From positions 1,750 through 10,773 of the forward strand of contig JAAFHR010000079.1 of assembly GCA_013298455.1 (NCBI GenBank): a stretch of 9,024 bases of DNA. The letters run 5' to 3'. Position numbers and translations under genes: made by a program. Below are positions 1-5,033 of this stretch, piece after piece; position 1 is the first letter of the stretch; each line of letters begins with the position of its first letter. This DNA comes from Betaproteobacteria bacterium. GTDB taxonomy: Bacteria > Pseudomonadota > Gammaproteobacteria > Burkholderiales > Casimicrobiaceae. The notes under the pieces are model-generated. The model was not told the DNA's origin. It was given only the letters and a program-made list of their open reading frames with translations, and searched no databases.

Positions 1-332
1 GAAACCTTGATCAGCACCACGAAGTGATTCAAATCCCAATGCAGCATGCACGGCAGCTGCAACTGATTCATTTCCTCGAACTCAAGGCGCAGCGGGCGGC
101 AAGCAAAGTTCAGCGCTTCCGCGTGACGAATCAGCTGCGCCAAGTCTGCACCCGTGAGTGAGATGGAGAACTTTCGACGAAGCGCGGCGAGATCAATGCG
201 TAAGCCATGCGCGCTCGAGAGCATCGCCAAGCAAGCTAGACCGCATTCGGCGGATCCGGATTGGAGGATGGGTCGGTCATTGCAGAGCCACACCGCGAGT
301 CGCCGTACCAAATGGGATACGATTCGTGACAC
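1..332 (-). CDS. C39-peptidase ABC transporter (bacteriocin-type exporter), N-terminal part only
   Basis: This is the 5' end of a gene that runs off the left edge; 110 codons are visible. Proteins of this type are inner-membrane ABC exporters whose N-terminal C39 cysteine protease cuts double-glycine leaders from peptides while exporting them. Seen directly: the catalytic block QSGSAECGLACLAM, with Gln24 (oxyanion hole) and Cys30 (nucleophile), and the block WDLNHFVVLIKV, with the catalytic His at 103. Spacing and length fit a C39 domain. The family usually has QSEAAEC; here Glu is Gly. The start is uncertain: GTG at 332 follows an in-frame TGA at 342-344, and TTG at 311 or GTG at 293 are alternatives; no good ribosome-binding site is visible. 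The transmembrane and ATPase domains lie outside the window, so it cannot be said whether the gene is intact. The double-glycine peptide gene at 2333-2695 is a candidate substrate. Confidence 0.85.
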   Translation of the reverse strand, partial: MSRIVSHLVRRLAVWLCNDRPILQSGSAECGLACLAMLSSAHGLRIDLAALRRKFSISLTGADLAQLIRHAEALNFACRPLRLEFEEMNQLQLPCMLHWDLNHFVVLIKV

Positions 333-627
333 GTTTTCGATTCACACCACCGAAGCATTTGATGAATGATTTGGATGTCTACGTGATCGCCAGACGCAGC
401 GCCGAATCCAAACGCGGATTGATCGGGTTGCGGATGGCGACTTCGGCGACGCCCAGGCCATTGGCGAGAGCATGTCAGAGCTTCGTATTCATCTCGGTCA
501 GGGGTATCGTGTGTACTTCAAGCAGCGAGGTTCGGAAAGCATCGTGCTGCTCGCTGGCGGCGACAAGTCGACGCAACAACCCGACATCAACAATGCGCTC
601 GCCTTGGCGCAGCAACTCAAGGGCTAA
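331..627 (+). pseudogene. HigB/RelE-type toxin (phage Gp49-like) pseudogene with in-frame TGA and no start codon
   Basis: Reading frame 1 through the stop at 367-369 gives a near-complete small toxin of the HigB/RelE superfamily, whose members are ribosome-dependent mRNA interferases. The segment before the stop reads FSIHTTEAFDE; after it come FGCLRDRQTQRRIQTRID, then SELRIHLGQGYRVYF, and finally a LLAGGDKSTQ block, all in the order and spacing of the family (about 97 residues). The family commonly has Trp directly after such an N-terminal DE, so the TGA is most simply a TGG-to-TGA change. There is no ATG, GTG or TTG at the expected start; ACG stands at 331-333. The gene abuts the start of the divergent C39 transporter with no spacer. 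The antitoxin remnant follows after three bases. It is inferred to be non-functional unless both lesions are suppressed. The family assignment is from motif memory, not from a search. Confidence 0.85.
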
Positions 628-630
628 GCA

Positions 631-934
631 ATGAGCAAAATCAAACTTAAAAAGTGGGATAGTGTCTAACACCTCAAAACCGAGGAGGACATGGCGGTGC
701 ATCTTGATGCCTGCTTTGCTGAAGCGGGAGACGACGCAGCGTTTATTGCCAAGGCGTTAGGCACGATTGCCCGTGCGCGCGGCATGACGCAATTGGCGAA
801 TGATGCAGGAGAGGGTCGCGAGAGCCTATACAAAGCGCTCTCGGACGATGGCAACCCACGCTTTGACGGTGCTTAAAGTGACGCATGCGTTGGGCTTTCG
901 CTTGTCGGCGATAGTGGATTCGCAGGAAGACTGA
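631..934 (+). pseudogene. HigA-like antitoxin pseudogene (HTH) with TAA and a frameshift
   Basis: This is the antitoxin partner of the upstream toxin, starting at ATG 631, three bases after the toxin stop. The reading begins MSKIKLKKWDSV, hits TAA at 667-669, and continues in frame as HLKTEEDMAVHLDACFAE through GDDAAFIAKALG, then an HTH-like stretch ARARGMTQLANDAG and RESLYKALSDDGNPRFD. This is the usual layout of the short XRE-type addiction-module antidote, which binds DNA and the toxin. At about 867-869 the frame breaks: the coding continues one frame over as VLKVTHALGFRLSAIVDSQED with a TGA at 932-934. The family typically has one more residue (often Thr) between Asp and VLK, so a 2-base deletion is the simplest explanation. 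An internal ATG at 691 could still start a 61-residue fragment that keeps the HTH but lacks both ends. With the toxin also broken, the module is judged dead. Confidence 0.85.
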
Positions 935-1036
935 ATCCCACATTGCGATCAAAGTGCACACCCACCGCTGGCGTACGCGTCAACACTGACGCAGCGCCGA
1001 AGGCTTTCCTCAGACGTCAGAATTGGACAGCCCCCA
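935..1036. other. Convergent intergenic spacer with an imperfect stem
   Basis: This spacer lies between the antitoxin remnant (plus) and the small membrane-protein gene (minus), which converge here. It holds an outer stem CTGACG at 986-991 with CGTCAG at 1015-1020, and an inner stem GCC/GGC at 996-998 and 1002-1004. The structure could end transcription from either side, but there is no clear T run, so the terminator reading is weak. Nothing coding was seen. Confidence 0.3.
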
Positions 1037-1315
1037 TCATCCCAAGGCGCGAATCGCGGCCGCCAACAATTCAGAACCTACTCCCAACAAAATCATATCG
1101 CGCAGCGCGGCTCGGCGATCCGACTCGGTAGAAAGGCGCACTCGCAAAAATCTGACGACGACATAAAACAACACCAAAATTGACACCAACGCGATTGCGG
1201 CAGCCGAGACGTTGCACGCGCCCACCAAAGCTGGGCGAGCACAAGCCATCACGAAAGTCACAGCAGTCAGCGCGTTAACAGAAATCAATACGACCGCTAC
1301 TGCCGAGAGGAACAT
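1037..1315 (-). CDS. Small hydrophobic membrane protein, unknown function
   Basis: The protein has 92 residues from ATG 1315, or 94 from TTG 1321. The TTG overlaps the stop of the upstream TraB/GumN reading frame as TTGA, so the two genes are probably co-transcribed and perhaps translationally coupled. Two membrane segments are visible: roughly residues 2-24 (FLSAVAVVLISVNALTAV) and 34-56 (VSAAAIALVSILVLFYVVV), followed by a basic patch RFLRVRLSTESDRR and a short hydrophobic tail. No ribosome-binding site of note precedes ATG 1315. I do not recognise a family. Its position in a bacteriocin-type locus makes an immunity-type role conceivable, since such proteins are often small and membrane-embedded, but nothing in the sequence proves it. 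It is apparently uninterrupted, unlike its neighbours. Confidence 0.55.
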   Translation of the reverse strand: MFLSAVAVVLISVNALTAVTFVMACARPALVGACNVSAAAIALVSILVLFYVVVRFLRVRLSTESDRRAALRDMILLGVGSELLAAAIRALG

Positions 1316-1317
1316 AT

Positions 1318-2277
1318 TCAATTGGGCCGTTTTAACGGCACAGACTTTTCGAATCCCATCGACTCAAGCGCCTTCAAAATTCCGTTGTCGGCACAATTGT
1401 GGTTCGCGCCGAAAACCATCACTATCCGCTTCGTTTGCTCAGGAGACTCGTCGATGACCCGACGAATTGACTGGATCATTTTTGCGTTTCTTGCGTCGTA
1501 CATTTTTGAAAATGCTGCTCGAAGCAACGATGAAACAAGGAAAGTTTGAGAGAGCTCAGAAGTGAACACTCGACAATTAGCCTCCCAAAGCAAAGCACTT
1601 TGTCTCCGGACCCAACGCATCCCTACGGTTCGTGTCTTACTGTCAATAACCAGCTGGGTCGCAAAGTCCAAAAGCGCTTGCTCTTCTTCATCACTCAGTT
1701 CGGCGACAGCGTCCAGATAGTCTCTAACGTCCTCACCAAACGATAGCTTGGCGCCTTTGACACGCGCAAGCTGAGTAGCGAACGCCTCGAGCGAAATGGA
1801 ATCAACTCTTTCGTTCGAGAAAAGCGCCGTGTTGCGCAAACGCAGGGCAATTCAGACTTTGCTGAAAGCGAGCAATTCGGCAGGACTACAGGTAGGTACC
1901 GCACTGCGAAGTTGCTCACACATCGCGATGCTCTCTCTGTCCGAAATTACGGGATTCTTTGTTCGAATTCCCAACCTAGCAAGCTCTTGAGTTTGGTTGG
2001 GAGCCGCATACTGCTCAATCATGACATGCGTTGGCGAGTCCAAGATAGAGAGGTTTGGACTCAACCTCCCAAGCACCTCACCGTCCTTTCTGGAATGGAA
2101 AGAGGAAAACAGCAAAATCTCTGTGTCTCCTCGCTTCAAAAGCCAGACCAGCCCGCTAGGAGGATCGCCAAAAGTTGTAGGTCCTTGAGCGCAAACGCCG
2201 ACCGCCACACTTAAAGCAAATGTGGAGACCAAGCGCAAATAACCGAGGCTCGCCGTTAGTCTGTTTATCAACCCCAT
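1318..2277 (-). pseudogene. TraB/GumN-family protein interrupted by an in-frame TGA
   Basis: One 319-codon reading frame is split only by TGA at 1852-1854. The ATG at 2277 has a strong ribosome-binding site (GAGGTGA, six bases upstream). Residues 1-31 look like a signal peptide (FALSVAVGVCAQ). The N-terminal part has the family's strand and motif, LLKRGDTEILLFSSFHS at about 46-62 (the family usually reads FGTIH), then VMIEQY around 85-90, matching the conserved acidic position. The C-terminal part ends with VMVFGANHNCADNGILKAL, corresponding to the family's GAxH-G-GL motif, with Asn in place of one conserved residue. The stop falls in the context SKV-stop-IALRLRN, where the family often has Trp, so a TGG-to-TGA change is likely. 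Family members are thought to be metal-dependent proteases or hydrolases, but most are uncharacterised. Either half could be translated alone (TTG 1839 for the second), but neither holds both motif regions. Confidence 0.75.
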
Positions 2278-2283
2278 CTCAAA

Positions 2284-2290
2284 TCACCTC
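2284..2290 (-). promoter_or_regulatory. Ribosome-binding site of the TraB/GumN gene
   Basis: On the minus strand GAGGTGA sits six bases before ATG 2277. This is a close match to the Shine-Dalgarno consensus and fixes the start of the interrupted TraB/GumN reading frame. Confidence 0.7.
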
Positions 2291-2332
2291 AACTTACCAC
2301 CCACAACGTCTGCACCTCAGCCATATGCTCGG

Positions 2333-2695
2333 TTAGCGCCAGTTTTTGTAGGGGTCGTCTACCATCCACCGGTGCCCCCAATGATCATTGACGTACGGTG
2401 CAGGGCCGGTGGTCTCGAAGCCATTTTGACACCACAGTTCGATGCTTCCACCCACGGCTGCTCCGATGGTCGGCGCAGCCGTTCCGGCACCAAAGCGCGC
2501 AGCGCCCAGCTCGGCGAGACTTCCACCTAGCGAACCCAGCGCTGAGCAAAGCTCATCAGCTATCGGCGATGACTCTCCGGTATAGCTCCGATTGTCACCC
2601 ATCCCAGTTTGCCCCACCTCGCACACGCGCCAGTTACCAGAGCCGACCAGGCCGCCGGAAACGAGGACCAACTGTTGACCATTCAACCTATTCAT
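2333..2695 (-). CDS. Double-glycine leader peptide precursor, bacteriocin/microcin-like
   Basis: The protein has 120 residues from ATG 2695; an in-frame upstream extension to 2746 is open, but AGAGG five bases before 2695 decides the start. The first 15 residues, MNRLNGQQLVLVSGG, fit the double-glycine leader: Leu at -12, Leu at -7, Val at -4, Gly-Gly at -2/-1, with Gln instead of the usual Glu at -8. Such leaders are cut by C39-domain ABC exporters. The predicted 105-residue product is Gly/Ala-rich in its middle (SALGSLGGSLAELGAARFGA, then GAAVGGSIEL), has three Cys, and ends in an aromatic tail (DHWGHRWMVDDPYKNWR). Gly-rich helices of this kind occur in class II bacteriocins and colicin V-type microcins. 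The HlyD remnant lies upstream and a C39 transporter lies 2 kb downstream. No homologue is recognised, so the toxic function is inferred. Confidence 0.7.
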   Translation of the reverse strand: MNRLNGQQLVLVSGGLVGSGNWRVCEVGQTGMGDNRSYTGESSPIADELCSALGSLGGSLAELGAARFGAGTAAPTIGAAVGGSIELWCQNGFETTGPAPYVNDHWGHRWMVDDPYKNWR

Positions 2696-2754
2696 ATCAA
2701 CCTCTAGATGTGAAACCGCAAAAGAGGGCGGCACAACCCCATTCAAACCAACGC

Positions 2755-2768
2755 GGCGGCCTCCCGCC
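2755..2768 (-). terminator. Possible short hairpin after the HlyD remnant
   Basis: GGCGG at 2755-2759 pairs with CCGCC at 2764-2768 across a four-base loop, just downstream of the HlyD stop and upstream of the peptide gene on the minus strand. The following sequence is only weakly T-rich, so this may not terminate. Confidence 0.25.
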
Positions 2769-2771
2769 CCA

Positions 2772-3740
2772 TCAGTTGAAATTCACTGGTGACGCGGAAT
2801 TAGCAGCCATCGCCACTTTCCCCGTCACACTAAACACTGGCTCCAACGCCCATTCCCACAGCCTTCGGGTGTCTTGCACGATGTCGGCTTCGGCGAGCAT
2901 GCCCGCTTTGATGTCGTGGGCTTGGCCGTAGGCTTGGATCGTTGCGCTTTTGAGCGATACCGTGACTCGGTAGACCGCGTCGCCGCCCTGCGCCAATGCG
3001 CCGAGCGTTGCCGCGACATGCGTCGGGAGCTCTTGCACGGCGTAGGGGCTGCGGCTTACAGCGGTGACAACGCCCTCGCCCATGCCGAATTTTTGATAGG
3101 GTTAGGCGGCATAGCGGATTCGAACTGCTTGGCCGGGCTCGACGAAACCAGCTTGGCGGGTGGTGGCGAAGAAGTGGGCTTCGAGGGTGGTGGCACCTGG
3201 TGCAGAGGTACCGTGGTGGTTGGTTGCTTCGCGGGGTTGGTGGCGTGCGACCAAGGCTTCGACAGGCTCAGCCCGAACGGATTGTGGAGCTTTTGCCGGA
3301 ACGACGGGTTGTTGTACGGGCAACAGTGTTGCCAGCAGCATCCCCGTGCCCACCGTTTGCCCGACCTGCGCCGATAGGCCGGTGACGATGCCTGCTTGTG
3401 GGGCAGTGATCACGAGCCTTGTGCGCGCTTGGTTTTCTGAGAGCTCTTGAGTGAGCATGGCGCGCGTTTTGTCGAGATCGCTTGATTCGACTTGGGCTTG
3501 GAGTTTGGCTTCGTTGATTTGCGCGGTGAGGGCGTCGCGTTCGCGCTTTAATGCGGCTTCGCTTCGTCCGAGGGCTTGCTGTTGGGCTTGTAGGGCCAAG
3601 AGTCGTTCGCGCTGGGTATCGGTTTGTGCGGCGGACATGAATCCGGTTTGGCTCAGCCGTTGCATGCGATTCCGTGCGCCTTTGGCACCGCTCATGAAGT
3701 GAGTCAGTCTCGCCAATTTGTCAGAATCTGGTGATCGACA
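2772..3740 (-). pseudogene. HlyD-family secretion adaptor, 5'-truncated with in-frame TAA
   Basis: This encodes part of a periplasmic adaptor that couples a C39-type ABC exporter to an outer-membrane channel. The readable part, from about 3716 leftward, shows: a GFMSAAQ turn; a coiled coil rich in Gln, Leu and Arg (about residues 33-95); the second lipoyl half-motif VITAPQAGIVTGLSAQVGQT (about 102-121); then LEAHFFATTRQAGFVEPGQ and RIRYAA. TAA at 3102-3104 stands exactly before PYQKFG, where relatives have an aromatic residue (often Tyr or Phe); the rest to FSVTGKV follows in the same frame. Lost is the N-terminal quarter or more: membrane anchor, first lipoyl half and first helix. The frame runs only to a TAG at 3741-3743, and the divergent Fic gene begins at 3756. 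A repeat-bearing insertion also enlarges the protein (see 3186-3317). Three independent lesions make loss of function very likely. Confidence 0.85.
3255..3280 (+). repeat. Dispersed palindromic repeat inside the HlyD remnant
   Basis: The 26-base segment begins GGCTTCGACAGG and ends AGCCCGAACGG. It is an imperfect palindrome: TTCG pairs with CGAA, and GGCT with AGCC around a central C. This short sequence is familiar as a high-copy intergenic repeat in many proteobacterial genomes (established by general experience, not by a search here). Read on the minus strand in the HlyD frame it encodes SVRAEPVEAL, the typical peptide signature of this repeat when it falls in coding DNA. Confidence 0.75.
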
Positions 3741-3755
3741 CTAACAGTCTATTCA

Positions 3756-4424
3756 ATGCACAGAATCCAGATCACTCCCGAGTTAACTGCGGCTCTAGTG
3801 GAAATGGATTGCTGGACTATTCAGCTTTCCTACGTTGAGCGTCTGGCCAAACTGCTCAACGGCAACCTGAACATTCCCGTACTGCGGCGGGGCAAGATGG
3901 TTGCGCTAGTCGGTAACCGCAGAGTGGGAGGTCAGCCCTCGCGCTTCGTCGAGGAATTTCGCGAGCTGTCGAACCAATGTGCCCGTCTGCGGAGTGATGA
4001 CCCCGAATCCACAATAGTTGCGTCCGCGTTTTTTCATTTGCGGTTCGAGGGTATTCACCCATTGATCGATAAAAACGGGCGAGTTGGACGGCTGATTATG
4101 GCGGAACAACTTCGACGACACTTTGGTGGCGACTTGCAGGCCTTCATCGATGCGATGCTTGCGCGCGAATCGACGTATCGGGCGATCGATATGCGACAGC
4201 CCGGACAAAATGAGCTGGAACAACTCACTAGACTGGTCGCAGACTCCATCAAGGTTTTTGTCTCCGAAATCGCAATTGCGCCGTTTCCGCTCACGCCGTT
4301 GTTTTTGGATAACTCGACCAACACCAACAGTCCTTTAAAGGCAAGCACCCAAACGAAACCGACGTTCAAACTTCACGCTCAGCACACAGCCTTGCAGGAC
4401 GCGATGAAACCGAAGGGCGGCTGA
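3756..4424 (+). CDS. Fic-domain protein with a variant Fic motif
   Basis: The protein has 222 residues from ATG 3756. The Fic fold is marked by FFHLRFEGIHPLIDKNGRVG (residues 92-111), then R112 and LIMAEQLRR. The consensus is H-P-F-x-[D/E]-G-N-G-R-x-x-R. Catalytic His101, Asp105, Asn107, Gly108, Arg109 and Arg112 are present, but the Gly before Asn is Lys106 (codon AAA at 4071-4073). Fic enzymes transfer AMP or another nucleotide moiety to target proteins. The inhibitory motif [S/T]xxxE[G/N] found in many self-inhibited Fic proteins was not seen, and no small antitoxin gene is adjacent. The start is uncertain: no good ribosome-binding site precedes 3756; ATG 3807 is possible. The length is short for the larger Fic families, and the tail after about residue 180 is low-complexity (STNTNSPLKASTQTK). 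It is likely cytosolic; activity is uncertain. Confidence 0.8.
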   Translation: MHRIQITPELTAALVEMDCWTIQLSYVERLAKLLNGNLNIPVLRRGKMVALVGNRRVGGQPSRFVEEFRELSNQCARLRSDDPESTIVASAFFHLRFEGIHPLIDKNGRVGRLIMAEQLRRHFGGDLQAFIDAMLARESTYRAIDMRQPGQNELEQLTRLVADSIKVFVSEIAIAPFPLTPLFLDNSTNTNSPLKASTQTKPTFKLHAQHTALQDAMKPKGG

Positions 4425-4430
4425 ACAGAC

Positions 4431-4471
4431 CAAGCGGCGAAGCCCTGCATACGTAACCGCTGCACCGCTTG
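4431..4471. other. Inverted repeat after the Fic gene
   Basis: CAAGCGG at 4431-4437 is perfectly complementary to CCGCTTG at 4465-4471, with a 27-base loop, starting six bases past the Fic stop. The long loop and lack of a T run make it a weak terminator candidate. Confidence 0.25.
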
Positions 4472-4480
4472 TCACACAAC

Positions 4481-4508
4481 TTGACATTGTCATAAGGAGG
4501 AGTAGATT
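4481..4508 (+). promoter_or_regulatory. Sigma70-type promoter with overlapping palindrome
   Basis: TTGACA at 4481-4486 is a perfect -35 element; TAGATT at 4503-4508 is a plausible -10 element (four of six matches) at 16-base spacing. The -35 box is overlapped by the short inverted repeat TGACA-T-TGTCA (4482-4492), which could be an operator half-site pair. Transcription from here would start about 4515 and give a short leader before the ATG at 4543. Confidence 0.5.
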
Positions 4509-4542
4509 CCGTTTCGCATTGAATCTAACCAAGGGGAAACAT

Positions 4543-5033
4543 ATGCGATTTACTGAAATGCGATTGATGGAATGGGTTGGTGGCGCGGTGGCCATTGCTG
4601 GTTTTGCAATGAGCACTTCAACAGCAATTGCCCAGAGTTGTAATTACACAAACGACAGCGGTTGCGTTGTCGTGGATGATGTCTACATTACTGGCAGCAG
4701 TGGGTCGGGTGGCTGGGCTGGCGGAGGATCCTACAACCCTACGCAGGTGGACAATCTACGGCTGGCGGAGGTTCTGCTCCGCCGCCCAGAACAATTAATG
4801 ACATAGCCCAAGAAATCTACGACAGGATCGAGATTCCGTGCATCAGACCGGGAGAGCCGCTCGTGGTTTGGTCTGCGCGGGCACAGAGCGAGTGCCGGGC
4901 CGACGTTACGGCTGGTTTGAACAATGAATTGCCGCTGATGTCAAGATCAGGGATAGCGATCAGAGCCGCGGCAACAATGGTCTGCGGGCCAGTTGTGGCG
5001 AACAAAGCGCCAAACGGGCCGGTGAAGTGCTGA
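4543..5033 (+). pseudogene. Secreted six-cysteine protein, unknown family, broken by a one-base frameshift
   Basis: The start is ATG 4543, with AAGGGGA five bases upstream. Residues 1-31 are a clear Sec signal peptide: VGGAVAIAGFAMSTSTAIAQ, cleaved after an A-x-A type site. The mature protein starts SCNYTNDSGC and has a Gly/Ser-rich linker (GSSGSGGWAGGGS). After GTG GAC AA at about 4754 the frame meets a premature TAG at 4804-4806. Reading continues sensibly one base back: STAGGGSAPPPRTIND, then EIYDRIEIPCIRPGEPLVVW and a tail to VKC with TGA at 5031-5033. The codon content and the evenly placed Cys (six in the restored mature protein) support a single-base deletion near 4755. A sequencing error is the alternative. 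The next gene starts at 5027, inside the end of this one, so the pair form an operon. I recognise no family. Confidence 0.7.

Noticed and set aside
158..634. Long plus-strand open frame of 158 codons
   Set aside because: It runs in another frame across the C39 start and the toxin remnant, is rich in Arg/Ser shadow composition and shows no motif.
331..2277. Idea that TGA encodes Trp in this organism (two Trp-like TGA codons)
   Set aside because: TGA ends other complete-looking genes at family-typical C-termini (Tat protein at 7923, HlyD remnant at 2772), and the toxin-antitoxin and HlyD remnants also carry TAA, a frameshift and truncation. Pseudogene decay explains all of it.
2398..2931. Plus-strand open frame of 177 codons
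   Set aside because: It is antisense to the double-glycine peptide gene and HlyD end, both of which have supported motifs; its composition is typical of a shadow.
4494..4500. Perfect Shine-Dalgarno AAGGAGG
   Set aside because: It lies in the spacer of the promoter at 4481-4508 and no start codon follows within usable distance, so it would not be used as a ribosome-binding site.
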